64,000 bases of DNA, from contig JAJRTE010000259.1 of NCBI GenBank assembly GCA_024278455.1, positions 1-64,000 on the forward strand, written 5' to 3'. The notes under the pieces were generated by a model. The model saw only the letters and a program-made list of their open reading frames with translations, was not told the DNA's origin and searched no databases. Positions 18,206 through 27,189 of the stretch are shown in pieces; position 1 is the stretch's first letter, and every line of letters starts with the position of its first letter. Position numbers and translations under genes: made by a program. The DNA comes from Myxococcota bacterium (GTDB lineage: Bacteria > Myxococcota_A > UBA796 > JAJRTE01).

Positions 18206-19282
18206 TCACCGTTCGCCACCGCCCAACCGGTCGGCGATGGGCCCCTCCAACAACCGTTCCTGCTCGAGATAGTCGGCGAGCAAGCGTGCGATCAGGGCAC
18301 ACCCCTTGGCATTGGGGTGCCCCTTGTCCTGCGGGAAATACAGGGTCTCTCTCCGGGCGGCTTCATGGATCCGGTTCGAAGGGTCGAAGTGGGGAAGCCC
18401 TTCCCTCTTGGCGACGCTGGCGAGCAACTCCCGGTGATACTTGGTATAGCCGATGACCTCGAGCGGAAAGCCGAACAGCACCAGTTGCGCCCCCTGGGCT
18501 TTGCACAACCTGGCGAACGTGAGTATGTTCTCCTCGTAGTCCGCGAGCGGCACCCTGGTTTGAGCCGTTGGATCGCCCTCGGCCCGTTCGCTCAGCCCCT
18601 GGTTCCTCCACGAAAGATATTTCACGTACTTCCAGTGGAGGTACCGTACCATTCTGAGACGGTAGAGCGGGTTGATTCTGCGACGCTGCACCTCGATATC
18701 GATGAGCCGTTGTTGCTTGTCGGTGATTGCTGTCTTGCGGGCGTCCTGCACGATGTATCCGAACAGCACGATGTCGGGCTCGTAGGGGGCCGCGTTCTTC
18801 TTGAAATGGTGCAGTCCCTGGAACGATGTGTATCCGGGAATTCCCCCGTTCAGAACCTGGATGACCACCTCCGGGTGCTTTTCCTGCAGGATGTGCTCGA
18901 GCCTGGCTGGATAGGTCTGGTCCTGCTCGAGCCCCCAGCCGAAGGTCGTGGAGTCTCCGAGCGCCAGGATACGGACGGTTCGGGGTTGCCGTCCAACGGG
19001 AATCTCCGCGTAACGCAGACTTCTCGAGTTCGTCGAGACCTTGAAGCGCCGGCCCAACTCCTTGTGCAAGAAGGGCTCGGCGGACAGGTTGGGCTCGACC
19101 CCCCAGAAGATGCCCCGTTCGTAGAGGTCCTCGGGGAGTCCCAACGCTCTCAAGACCAATTCCGGCACGCCAAAGAACAACAGAAGCACGAAGAGCGTGA
19201 AGAGCACCTTTTTCCACAAGGACAGGCGGCTGCGTTCGGCTGCTGTGGGGCTCTCTCCTTCAGGGTCAGCGGGTCTTGCCAC
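18206..19282 (-). CDS. SGNH-hydrolase-like membrane-anchored protein
   Basis: The 358-residue protein has one N-terminal membrane helix (VLFTLFVLLLFFGVPELVL), then block I ILALGDSTTFGWG, an NGGIPGYTS segment corresponding to block II/III and block V DKGHPNAKG. This is the same architecture as the gene at 9539-10684, though the sequences differ widely. Such enzymes act on O-acetyl groups of periplasmic glycans. It begins with GTG and has a weak ribosome site. It is on the same strand as the GT2 gene 132 bases downstream and may be co-transcribed with it. Confidence 0.8.
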   Translation of the reverse strand: MARPADPEGESPTAAERSRLSLWKKVLFTLFVLLLFFGVPELVLRALGLPEDLYERGIFWGVEPNLSAEPFLHKELGRRFKVSTNSRSLRYAEIPVGRQPRTVRILALGDSTTFGWGLEQDQTYPARLEHILQEKHPEVVIQVLNGGIPGYTSFQGLHHFKKNAAPYEPDIVLFGYIVQDARKTAITDKQQRLIDIEVQRRRINPLYRLRMVRYLHWKYVKYLSWRNQGLSERAEGDPTAQTRVPLADYEENILTFARLCKAQGAQLVLFGFPLEVIGYTKYHRELLASVAKREGLPHFDPSNRIHEAARRETLYFPQDKGHPNAKGCALIARLLADYLEQERLLEGPIADRLGGGER

Positions 19283-19523
19283 GTCAGGTCCACAGTGCGA
19301 TTACGTCAGAATGGGAGGCAACTCTCGTTGACAATCTTAGACAGCGGGGCGTGGCCAGTCAAGCGCAAAGGGGCAAGATAGGATGAATCGGCATCTCCCA
19401 GGGGACCAACGTTCCCGTTCCCAGACGAAGCGATTCACGTCGGCGTAGCAACGCCCGCCCGAAGGTGTGGGTGGGGCGCGTCTCGATGCGCCTCGGAGTG
19501 GGCGAGAACGTGTGCGCGCGTGC

Positions 19524-22130
19524 CTACGCGCTGGCGGCCATGGGCGCGGGGACGATGACCAGCCTGTCCCCGTCGCGCTCGACACGAATGGTGTCCCCGG
19601 GGCCGAAAGCACCGGCCACCAGTTCCTTGGCGAGAGGATTCTGCAGGTATCGCTGAATCGCACGCTTCAGCGGCCGCGCACCATACACCGGGTCATACCC
19701 GACCGTGCTCAAGAAGTCGATCGCCTCCCGGGACAGGTCAAGCTCCAAGTTGCGTTCGGCCAGCCGCTGCCTGAGCTGGTCGAGCTGGATGAGCACGATC
19801 TGCTCGAGGTGCTCCCTGGTCAACGCGGGGAACAGTACCACCTCGTCGACGCGATTCAGAAACTCCGGACGGAATACACGCCGGAGTTCCTCGAGTACCC
19901 GCTGTTCGATCACCTCGTCGGACTCCCGTCCCCGCAGTTCCTGGATGAGGTGGCTGCCGATGTTCGACGTCATGATGATGACGGTGTTCCGGAAGTTCAC
20001 GGTCCGGCCCTTGCCGTCGGTGAGGCGGCCATCCTCGAGAATCTGGAGCAGCGTGTTGAACACGTCGGGGTGCGCCTTCTCGATCTCGTCGAACAGCACC
20101 ACGGAGTAGGGGCGCCGCCGGACGTGCTCGGTCAGGTATCCGCCCTCGTCGTACCCGACATACCCCGGAGGGGCACCGATCAGCCGGGCGACGGAGTGCT
20201 TCTCCATGAACTCCGACATGTCGAGGCGCACCATGTTGTTCTCGTCGTCGAACAGGAATTCGGCCAGGGCCCGCGCGACCTCGGTCTTGCCGACACCCGT
20301 GGGGCCGAGGAAGATGAAGCTCCCGATGGGCCGCCTGGGGTCCTGGAGCCCGGACCGCGAACGTCTCACCGCGTCGGCTACCGCGGTGACCGCCTTCTCC
20401 TGGCCCACCACCCGCCGGTGGATCCGCTCCTCCATGCTGAGCAACTTCTCGGCCTCGCTCTCGAGCATCTTGGAGACCGGAATCCCCGTCCACCGGGAGA
20501 TGATCGCGGCAATGTCCTCGTCGGTCACTTCCTCCCGGAGGAAGGTCTGCTCCTTCTGGATGTCGGCCAGCGTGGCCTCGGCCTCGCCAAGCTCCCGCTC
20601 CAGCGCCGGAATGCGGCCATAGCGAATCTCGGCCGCCTTGTCGTACTCCTGGCTCCGCTCGGCCTTCTCCGCCTCGAACCGGAGCTGCTCGAGCTGCTCC
20701 TTGACGTTGCGAATGGTCTGGATGATCTCCTTCTCCCGCTGCCACTGCGCCTTCATGGTGGCGCTCCGCTCGCGCAGTTCCGATATCTCCTGCTCGATCC
20801 GCTCGCGCCTCGCGGCCGCCTCGTCGCTCCGCTCCTTGGTCAGCGACTGCTTCTCGATCTCGAGGTTGATGATCTTCCGCTCCAGCTCGTCGATGGGCTG
20901 CGGGAGACTCTCGATCTCCATCTTCAGCTTGCTCGCCGCCTCGTCGATCAGGTCGATGGCCTTGTCGGGCAGGAACCGGTCCGCCACGTACCGGGCGGAG
21001 AGGGTCGCCGCCGCCACCGTGGCGTCGTCCGAGATCCGGATGCCGTGGTGGACTTCGTAGCGCTCCTTCAATCCCCGCAAGATCGCGATGGTGTCCGCAA
21101 CGGTCGGCTCCCCGACCACCACCGGCTGGAACCGCCGCTCCAGCGCCGGATCCTTCTCGATGTGCTTCCGGTACTCGTTGAGCGTCGTGGCACCGATACA
21201 CCGCAGCTCCCCTCGAGCGAGCGCCGGCTTGAGCATGTTGGAGGCATCCATGGCCCCCTCGGCCGCCCCCGCTCCCACGAGCGTATGCAGCTCATCGATG
21301 AACAGAATGATGTCCCCCTCAGCGGCGGTGATCTCCTTCAGCACCGCCTTGAGCCGGTCCTCGAACTCTCCCCGGTACTTGGTCCCCGCGATGAGCGAAC
21401 CCAGGTCCAGCGCCACGACCCGCTTGTTCCTCAGGCTTTCCGGAACGTCGCCGGATGCAATCCGCTGGGCGATCCCCTCCACGATGGCGGTCTTGCCCAC
21501 ACCAGGCTCCCCGATCAATACCGGGTTGTTCTTGGTCCGCCTCGAGATCACCTGGAGCGCCCGCCGAATCTCTTCGTCCCGCCCGATCACCGGGTCCAGC
21601 TTCCCCTTCTGCGCCTCCGCCGTCAGGTCCCGGCAGTACTTCTTGAGCGCCTGGTACTTCGAATCCGGATCCTCGTCGGTTATCCGCTGGTTGCCACGTA
21701 CCTCGGTCAGGGCCTTCAGAATCGCGTCGTGGTCGATCCCGTGGCTCTTGAGCATGTCGGCCACGGGACCTTTCCAGTTCGCCACCGCGATGAGCAGGTG
21801 CTCGGTGGACAGGTACTCGTCCTTGAACTGCGCCGCAATCTTGAACCCCGCGTCGAACAACGCAACCGTGTCTCGAGACAGCCCCACGTCGCTCTGACCC
21901 GCCCCGTACACCTTGGGCTGCCGCTCGAGGTAGGCCTGGATGTCGGCCTCGAGACCCTCGGGGCTGCCTCCTATCTTCTTGATGATCGCCGGTACGAGAC
22001 CGTCCTCCTGCCGCAGCATGGCGAGCACCAGGTGCTCGAGCCGCAGCTCGGGATGCCCGTTGGTCCGGGCGATGTCCTGGGCGTCCGCAACGGCCTCCCT
22101 GGCCTTTACCGTGAACTTGTCGAAACGCAT
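19524..22130 (-). CDS. clpB: ATP-dependent protein disaggregase ClpB
   Basis: Starting at ATG 22130 ([14 protein letters not shown]) gives 868 residues, the usual ClpB size. It has the N-domain, AAA-1 with Walker [14 protein letters not shown] and Walker B ILFIDELH, the coiled-coil M-domain (about 410-530), and AAA-2 with [13 protein letters not shown] and [11 protein letters not shown]. ClpB hexamers thread aggregated proteins in cooperation with DnaK. The frame stays open 155 codons upstream, but that stretch is only repeat DNA and is excluded. A candidate promoter and operator lie at 22182-22228. Confidence 0.97.
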   Translation of the reverse strand: MRFDKFTVKAREAVADAQDIARTNGHPELRLEHLVLAMLRQEDGLVPAIIKKIGGSPEGLEADIQAYLERQPKVYGAGQSDVGLSRDTVALFDAGFKIAAQFKDEYLSTEHLLIAVANWKGPVADMLKSHGIDHDAILKALTEVRGNQRITDEDPDSKYQALKKYCRDLTAEAQKGKLDPVIGRDEEIRRALQVISRRTKNNPVLIGEPGVGKTAIVEGIAQRIASGDVPESLRNKRVVALDLGSLIAGTKYRGEFEDRLKAVLKEITAAEGDIILFIDELHTLVGAGAAEGAMDASNMLKPALARGELRCIGATTLNEYRKHIEKDPALERRFQPVVVGEPTVADTIAILRGLKERYEVHHGIRISDDATVAAATLSARYVADRFLPDKAIDLIDEAASKLKMEIESLPQPIDELERKIINLEIEKQSLTKERSDEAAARRERIEQEISELRERSATMKAQWQREKEIIQTIRNVKEQLEQLRFEAEKAERSQEYDKAAEIRYGRIPALERELGEAEATLADIQKEQTFLREEVTDEDIAAIISRWTGIPVSKMLESEAEKLLSMEERIHRRVVGQEKAVTAVADAVRRSRSGLQDPRRPIGSFIFLGPTGVGKTEVARALAEFLFDDENNMVRLDMSEFMEKHSVARLIGAPPGYVGYDEGGYLTEHVRRRPYSVVLFDEIEKAHPDVFNTLLQILEDGRLTDGKGRTVNFRNTVIIMTSNIGSHLIQELRGRESDEVIEQRVLEELRRVFRPEFLNRVDEVVLFPALTREHLEQIVLIQLDQLRQRLAERNLELDLSREAIDFLSTVGYDPVYGARPLKRAIQRYLQNPLAKELVAGAFGPGDTIRVERDGDRLVIVPAPMAASA

Positions 22131-22181
22131 CTCAATCCCTCGTGAACGCGCACGAATGACACAAGGTGTCGTGCTGTCTGT

Positions 22182-22228
22182 CTTGATGTATCCATGGATC
22201 AAGGTAGGCACCAATGGCAGCAGGTCAA
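22182..22228 (-). promoter_or_regulatory. Candidate clpB promoter overlapping an inverted repeat
   Basis: On the minus strand TTGACC (complement of 22223-22228) and TACCTT (complement of 22201-22206) are 16 bases apart. An inverted repeat, CTTGAT (22182-22187) and ATCAAG (22198-22203), overlaps the -10 box and encloses the palindrome ATCCATGGAT. This is where an operator could act. It does not match the CIRCE element or the sigma-32 -10 consensus. Confidence 0.45.
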
Positions 22229-22230
22229 GC

Positions 22231-22405
22231 GGCGAGCGGCGAGTGGCGAGCGGCGAGCGGCGAGTGGCGAGTGGCGAGCGGCGAGCGGCGAGCGGCGAGC
22301 GGCGAGCGGCGAGCGGCGAGCGGCGAGCGGCGAGCGGCGAGCGGCGAGCGGCGAGTGGCGAGTGGCGAGTGGCGAGTGGCGAGTGGCGAGCGGCGAGCGG
22401 CGAGC
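22231..22405. repeat. Tandem 7-bp repeat, 25 units of GGCGAG(C/T)
   Basis: Exactly 25 contiguous heptamers cover 175 bp. The seventh base is C in 17 units and T in eight; the T units occur as a single, a pair and a block of five. The array begins two bases beyond the putative clpB -35 hexamer, so copy number changes would alter what lies immediately upstream of that promoter. All six frames are open through it, producing spurious long frames. Confidence 0.95.
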
Positions 22406-22591
22406 GGTGGGTCACACGGCCCTTTCGAGCCTCGTGGAACCGCCTCTCGGAAAACACTCGGGGCGAACTCCGCTGGAAGCAACAGCGTAAGCGCTCAACA
22501 GGCCCCACTCTTGCCTTTTCGTGTGTCTTGGTAGTGGGGGAGTGTGTCGGGTGGCAGGGTCCTGGCAGGGGGCGGGGCCGGACTGGCCCGG

Positions 22592-23050
22592 TCATGCATG
22601 AGACACGTGCTTCGATTCACGGTCGAAAAAGTCATATCCACCATACCCGTCGGTCCGCACATGGCCTCGGAACCCTTCCAGAAACTGCTGCTCTTGACGG
22701 TACAACGGCACGTGGTCCACATACTTCGCCGTCAGGATGTACGCCAATAACCCTGCCGTCGCCAACGACTCCGGCACCAACCGCGCCGGCACCGGCGCTA
22801 TCTTCACCGCTGAACCGTCCGACTCCTCCCCCTCACATTTCGGACACGCATGTTTCGGACGTACATGACGAATCACCCGGGTCTGCACCAGTGTCACATC
22901 GAGCCGCTCGCTCACTTCCTCCCCGATGCGGGCCAACGCGCAACCGCACCCGCAAGACCTCCACAGTGCGGATCGCTCACCCGGAAGACGATTGACATGG
23001 GAAACAAGGTATGTTACTTTTTGCTCGTGAGTTAGCCGAAGCTCCAGCAC
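22592..23050 (-). pseudogene. IS66-family transposase (TnpC) remnant with internal deletion
   Basis: The 152-residue reading contains the IS66 zinc-finger region (CGCALARIGEEVSERLDV, then TRVIRHVRPKHACPKC), followed by ARLVPESLATAGLLAYILTA and YVDHVPLYRQEQ. It then jumps straight to GHVRTDGYGGYDFF, which in intact TnpC lies well over a hundred residues later in the catalytic core. The N-terminal part and the remainder of the catalytic core are missing, and no tnpA, tnpB or clear terminal inverted repeats are visible. It is a decayed insertion between clpB and the HTH gene. Confidence 0.85.
22992..23020 (+). promoter_or_regulatory. Candidate promoter inside the IS66 remnant, reading outward
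   Basis: TTGACA (22992-22997) and TACTTT (23015-23020) are separated by 17 bases, with a transcription start expected near 23027, 36 bases before the HTH gene. The promoter lies antisense within the transposase remnant. Confidence 0.55.
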
Positions 23051-23062
23051 GGAATCGACGGA

Positions 23063-23887
23063 ATGGGAGCCGATTTTCGTAGCTACGCCCGGCTCGTGCT
23101 CAGGACCCAGGGGGCGCGGGCCATCGCATACCTGGGAGACTTCACCCAGGGGATCGAACAGTTGCGTCGCGCCACGGTGGCCTTCCTGAAGCAGTTGCCA
23201 GGAACCGACCGGACGGCGATCGCCAGGGTCCTCGGCATCTCGGTTCGAACGGTCGACCAGTGGGCCAGGCAGGAGGCCGACGGCAACGAACTGGAACTCC
23301 CCACGCAGGAACTCCGCATCTACGTGGCCACGTCGAGCCTGCTCGAGAAGTCAGGGGAGAAATACGTTCCCCTGACCAGCATCGTCGAGCACGTGAAGGC
23401 CACCGTGGACAGGCACCTGCCCACGGTCGAAATCTGGAAACGCCTCGAGGCCTACGTGACCCTTCGCATCCTCGAGCAAGATCCGGAAGATCCCGAGGCC
23501 TACCGGCTCGTCGTCAGGCCGCCATCCAGGACCTCCCGGGATCTCCGGTTCTTGCGCTCGCTGCTCGGCTACATATTCCCGACGGTGTTCGACATCGGTT
23601 ACCAGGTTTTCGCCGGTGTCCAACACGCTCACGCGCGGCTTCAGATCTTCGACATCCCGGACGAGGGGCTGGACCGGTTCGTCGAGACCATGACGGAGAA
23701 GCTGTTGGCGGTAATCGCCGAGCTAAACAAGATGGAAGGGGCGCTGTGGGCGGAGTTTCCCGACAGACCCCGCAAGAGATATCGTCTGGTCGTCCTCGCC
23801 GGGCCGAATGACCTGGATACGAATCCGTTCGGACTGGAAAAGATCCTGAATGCGATTCAGAACGCCAACAAGGAGGAGACCGAATGA
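23063..23887 (+). CDS. Putative HTH-containing protein of unknown function
   Basis: The 274-residue soluble protein contains a likely helix-turn-helix at about residues 49-70 (DRTAIARVLGISVRTVDQWA), similar to XRE or transposase-type HTH units. The remaining 200 residues are helical and charged, with no recognised domain. It starts at ATG 23063 with only a weak ribosome site and overlaps the next gene by four bases (ATGA), so the two are probably one transcription unit. A DNA-binding regulator is a reasonable inference, not a demonstrated role. Confidence 0.65.
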   Translation: MGADFRSYARLVLRTQGARAIAYLGDFTQGIEQLRRATVAFLKQLPGTDRTAIARVLGISVRTVDQWARQEADGNELELPTQELRIYVATSSLLEKSGEKYVPLTSIVEHVKATVDRHLPTVEIWKRLEAYVTLRILEQDPEDPEAYRLVVRPPSRTSRDLRFLRSLLGYIFPTVFDIGYQVFAGVQHAHARLQIFDIPDEGLDRFVETMTEKLLAVIAELNKMEGALWAEFPDRPRKRYRLVVLAGPNDLDTNPFGLEKILNAIQNANKEETE

Positions 23888-24129
23888 ATATCGGACGTCG
23901 GGCGGGTCTGTTGGCCGCCCTGATCTTCGTGCTGCCGGTGTCGCCGGCACAGGCGGGCGTGGGGCTGGGCAGCTTCAGGGACGCGATTTCCCAGACCATC
24001 CAGCAGGTCATCGACAAGGTGAAGGAGCGCTCGGATCGTGTGTCAACGAACCGCGAGGAGGCGCCGCCGCCGCGCGGAGCCCGCACCCGGACCTCCTCAT
24101 CCGTGCGCGGGTCCACATCCTCCCGGTGA
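23884..24129 (+). CDS. Small secreted protein
   Basis: The 81-residue product has a clear Sec signal peptide: basic MNIGRR, hydrophobic core, and AQA cleavage site near residue 24. The mature part has one amphipathic helix (SFRDAISQTIQQVIDKVKER) and a basic, Ser/Arg-rich C-terminus. The start overlaps the HTH gene stop by four bases. I recognise no family. Coupling of a cytoplasmic HTH protein with a tiny exported partner is unusual. Confidence 0.6.
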   Translation: MNIGRRAGLLAALIFVLPVSPAQAGVGLGSFRDAISQTIQQVIDKVKERSDRVSTNREEAPPPRGARTRTSSSVRGSTSSR

Positions 24130-24460
24130 CGCTCCTCTCCTCGTCTTCCCCCCGCGCCGCTTCCCACTGGAATCCAAACCGCGTGCCGCGCGCACGGACG
24201 CCCGGCTGTCCGGCGTGAGCCGGCGTGGAGCGGCGGGCGATCATCCCACGGCCTTGCCCACGACTGCATTCCCACGCCGGCAATCGATTTCCTCGATCTT
24301 GGCGAGAACGAACCGCGCCGCCGCCGCTCTTGCCGCGGATAGACGTCCACCTGCTCCCGGCAAGCAGTTGGATCCTTCTCTTGTTCGTTCCATGGTCCCG
24401 GTGGATGATCGAGTGACCAGAAATCCAATGGCTGGACACACTAGACAAAAGGAGAAGACC
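24130..24460. other. Intergenic region, no gene supported
   Basis: A 5-bp hairpin (24210-24223, loop GTGA) has no T-run and is a poor terminator. Frames crossing this stretch are Arg/Pro-rich and look like shadows. No promoter with both boxes was found. Confidence 0.4.
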
Positions 24461-24922
24461 ATGGCCGACAAAAGACCGGGCGATGAGACGACGGGGCGTG
24501 AACGCGGCTCGGCACCGACGGACGAAGGCGGCGATGCCGGCGAAGGCGCGGAGGCGACCGGGAAGGAAGCGGCAGGGGTCGAAGTCCTCGAGTGCGCACC
24601 GGTGATCGAGACGTGGGACGACCTGCTCGATCTGGAGCCTGGGCAGCAGGCCTACGTACCCCTGCCGTCCCCGACAGCGGAGGCGGTCTGGACATGGCAC
24701 CAGTTTCTCGGGGGCGAGGCCCCCCCGGACCGCCTGGCCCAGGCCGTGCGGCACATCTTGATGGGTCTGTACGTAAACGACGCAGGTGCCATTCTTCTCG
24801 GTCTCGTCGATGCCTTGAATGCGTTTTCGCGCCTGCTGGAGGCCTACGAGAAGCCTCCGGGCGGTGCGGGGGACGCCGAGGGGCCTGCCGGGAGAGGTCC
24901 TTGGCCGGCTCAGACGCGTTGA
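24461..24922 (+). CDS. Short acidic protein of unknown function
   Basis: From ATG 24461, with an excellent AAAGGAG seven bases upstream, the protein is 153 residues. The first 45 are acidic, Gly-rich and probably disordered; residues 50-130 are helical with several Trp and Leu residues (AEAVWTWHQFLGG, LVDALNAFSRLLEAY). There is no signal peptide. An ATG 11 codons upstream lacks a ribosome site. I do not recognise the family. Confidence 0.65.
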   Translation: MADKRPGDETTGRERGSAPTDEGGDAGEGAEATGKEAAGVEVLECAPVIETWDDLLDLEPGQQAYVPLPSPTAEAVWTWHQFLGGEAPPDRLAQAVRHILMGLYVNDAGAILLGLVDALNAFSRLLEAYEKPPGGAGDAEGPAGRGPWPAQTR

Positions 24923-25232
24923 ACGAGGTACTGCTGCGCCCGCTCGTGGAATGGGAGAATCCTCGTTGGGGCTCCTCCGGCACGTAGCCGTGTCGTATCC
25001 CGTCGATCGTGCATTTGCCCATCCCCCCCACACGGGTCCGCGCCTGGGGATCCCCATGGGGCCGCCACCCGGGTTGGCCGGATGTTTTCCAGGCATCCGG
25101 GGCACGGTTCGCGCCGCGGTGGTCCTCGTTCGGGTGGGTCGAGTTTCGTCGGCGCCTGGCCTGCCGTAGCCGCCGATGTCGGACAGCGGGCAGGGCCGAG
25201 GAGGTACCGTGTCCCGCCGTGCCCGGGCGTGG
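24923..25232. other. Intergenic region between convergent genes
   Basis: The 310 bases lie between the ends of the acidic-protein gene and the sigma-factor gene. No coding frame, RNA or convincing terminator hairpin with a T-run was seen. Confidence 0.4.
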
Positions 25233-26171
25233 TCAGAACTGGAGGGTCACCTCGTCGCCGAGCGCGTCGAGCAGAAAGGCGCGTGCACGGTTCTTGAGCC
25301 GCTCCTCGAGCTGCCGGATTCGCTCCTTGCTGACCCCGAACTCCTGTCCCAGCTCGGCCAGGCTGACAGGGTCCTGGCTCAGGAGGCGTTTCGTCCAGAT
25401 GGTCTTGTCACGCTTGTCGGTGAGAGTGTCTCCGAATGCCTCGAGGGCCAATCTGAGCTTCTCCGCCGCTTCCTTCGTGCCGACCTCTGCTTCCGGGTCC
25501 GTCACTTCGTCACCAGTGATGATCTCCGAGACGGAACGGCCGTCGGAGTCGCTGCCTACCGGTGCGTCCAGCGAGATGTCGCGGTTGGACATGCGCGCGC
25601 TCACCCATTCCACCTCTTCCTCTGGCACGTCGAGCCGCTCGGCGAGCAGCTTGGGAGCAGGATTGATGCCCTGGGCGAGCAGCTTCTTGCGTTCTTTCTG
25701 GAGTTGGTAGAACAACTTCCGTCCCGAACGGGTGCTCCCTATCCGGACGAGGCTGATGTTGTTCATGATGTACTGAAGGATGTAGGCGCGAATCCAGTAC
25801 TGCGCGTAGCTAGTGAAACGGATGCCCCGGAGCGGGTCGAACTTCTCCAGGGCCTGGGCGAGTCCGATATTGCCTTCCTGGATCAGGTCGAGGACGTTGG
25901 TCCACGACCGCCTGTACTCGAACGCGATCTTGACGACCAGTCTCAGGTTCGCGGTGACGAGACGGTATCCGATCTCGGGATCTTTCGTCTCCTTGTAGGC
26001 TCGAGTCAGTTTCTGCTCTTCTTCCGCATCGAGCAGCGGGTACTTTCGGATCTCCGCCATGTAGCGGGACAGGAGGTCCTGCGTGGCGATGGCACGCGGC
26101 GGTGCAGCAGCGGGCACCAGCATGGTCGCATCGCTCGATGGCCTGTCGCGTTTTCTTTTCTCTTTGGGCAA
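25233..26171 (-). CDS. rpoH: RNA polymerase sigma factor, RpoH (sigma-32) type
   Basis: The protein (about 312 residues) has sigma-70 regions in order: 1.2 (LLSRYMAEIRKYPLL), 2.1-2.4 with DLIQEGNIGLAQALEKFDP and RFTSYAQYWIRAYI, an RpoH-box-like RKLFYQLQKERKKL, region 3, and 4.2 with FGVSKERIRQLEERL. The RpoH box suggests a heat-shock or alternative sigma rather than a primary one, as does the length. No ATG with a ribosome site precedes region 1; TTG 26171 has GGGAG nine bases upstream and is preferred, with TTG 26180 and ATG 26123 as alternatives. It has its own promoter upstream. Confidence 0.85.
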   Translation of the reverse strand: MPKEKRKRDRPSSDATMLVPAAAPPRAIATQDLLSRYMAEIRKYPLLDAEEEQKLTRAYKETKDPEIGYRLVTANLRLVVKIAFEYRRSWTNVLDLIQEGNIGLAQALEKFDPLRGIRFTSYAQYWIRAYILQYIMNNISLVRIGSTRSGRKLFYQLQKERKKLLAQGINPAPKLLAERLDVPEEEVEWVSARMSNRDISLDAPVGSDSDGRSVSEIITGDEVTDPEAEVGTKEAAEKLRLALEAFGDTLTDKRDKTIWTKRLLSQDPVSLAELGQEFGVSKERIRQLEERLKNRARAFLLDALGDEVTLQF

Positions 26172-26221
26172 GGGTGACAACTCCCGATTATCCAGCCAGG
26201 CGGGATGAGAAACCGTAGAAT

Positions 26222-26250
26222 CTCATACCCATGCCGACGTGGATTGTCAA
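26222..26250 (-). promoter_or_regulatory. Promoter of the sigma-factor gene
   Basis: On the minus strand TTGACA (complement of 26245-26250) and TATGAG (complement of 26222-26227) are 17 bases apart. Transcription would start near 26215, about 45 bases before the proposed start codon. Confidence 0.6.
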
Positions 26251-26364
26251 GAACAGTGCCACCAGAAAGGGGCGACAGGCCGCATACGCCTGTCATCTTT
26301 GGTGGGCAACGAGAAAGACGGGGGCGCCGAATCGGGACGAGAGCAGGTGGTGCGACCGGCGGAT

Positions 26365-26619
26365 CTATTCGAGGATCTCCAGGAGGTATCGGCGATTGCG
26401 CTTTCCCCCGTACCCCGTAAGCAGTTCACGGACAGCGTTCGCCGTCCTGCCTCGCCGCCCCACGAGCTTGCCATGGTCGGACTTTGCGACTCGAACCTCC
26501 AACACGGTCGCCTGCGAGCCTTCGATTTCGTTGACGGCCACGTCTTCCGGCCGATCAACCAATGCACGGACCAGCGTGAGCACAAGGGCCCCAATGTCGC
26601 TCAACTCGTTCGATCCCAT
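26365..26619 (-). CDS. khpA: KH-domain RNA-binding protein KhpA (YlqC family)
   Basis: The 84-residue protein is a single KH domain. The GxxG loop appears in HGKLVGRRGRTANAVRELL, the hallmark of KhpA. In other bacteria KhpA with KhpB binds many RNAs and influences cell size and division. ATG 26619 has GGAGAA seven bases upstream; a TTG five codons earlier overlaps that ribosome site and is rejected. It precedes the sigma-factor gene on the same strand, whereas it more often neighbours rpsP and rimM. Confidence 0.9.
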   Translation of the reverse strand: MGSNELSDIGALVLTLVRALVDRPEDVAVNEIEGSQATVLEVRVAKSDHGKLVGRRGRTANAVRELLTGYGGKRNRRYLLEILE

Positions 26620-27189
26620 CGTCGTTCTCCTCAATCAAAGTGGAGCTGTGATGTTCAGCACTCCCCAGCGTGGCAGACCACGACATCCTACAGACCTCGA
26701 CACGTTTGCACCAGACCAGCGTTGCTGCATTTGTCACACATACCTCGAGGACCTTTGGAGAGACACCAATATAACCCAAGAAACACGAATTGTCCATTCT
26801 GTCAACCTTGAAACAACGTTGTTACGAGATGCTCAGTCATACCCAGCGCATCATGCCCCGGCCACCCCACTCGTCGCACGCCAGGCCGAACGCCCCGCTG
26901 GAACGACATCGAGGATGCTGAAGCGCGCCGGTTTCCCTGGCACCGTTCGCCGTGCCAGGTTCGTGAAGCGGGCGATGAGACAACGTGAGGCAGGACGAGG
27001 AGTAGAAGACACGATGGAGGCGTTTGGCCCGGATGTCCGGCCGGCCGGGATCCAAGGGACACGCCCTGCCAGAAGGGGGAGCCATGCCGGGCCGGTTTGT
27101 GGTACCTTGTTGGGCAACCATCCCTGCGGCGTCCCGCTCACGGAACGCACTCCGGGTGCCGGCAGGTCGCCCCGAATGTGGAGTGACAG
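26620..27189. other. Intergenic region between khpA and the CHAD gene
   Basis: The 570 bases hold the candidate khpA promoter at 26768-26796. The rest carries only overlapping frames that look like shadows. No RNA, repeat or terminator was recognised. Confidence 0.4.
26768..26796 (-). promoter_or_regulatory. Candidate khpA promoter
   Basis: On the minus strand TGGACA (complement of 26791-26796) is followed after 17 bases by TATATT (complement of 26768-26773). Each box differs from consensus at one base. The leader to khpA would be about 140 bases. Confidence 0.55.

Noticed and set aside
22225..22534. Several long open frames of Ala/Ser/Gly/Arg repeats across the 22.2-22.4 kb array, including a 155-codon extension of clpB
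   Set aside because: The 7-bp repeat has no stop in any frame, so long frames are automatic. ClpB begins at the conserved MRFDKFT with a normal length.
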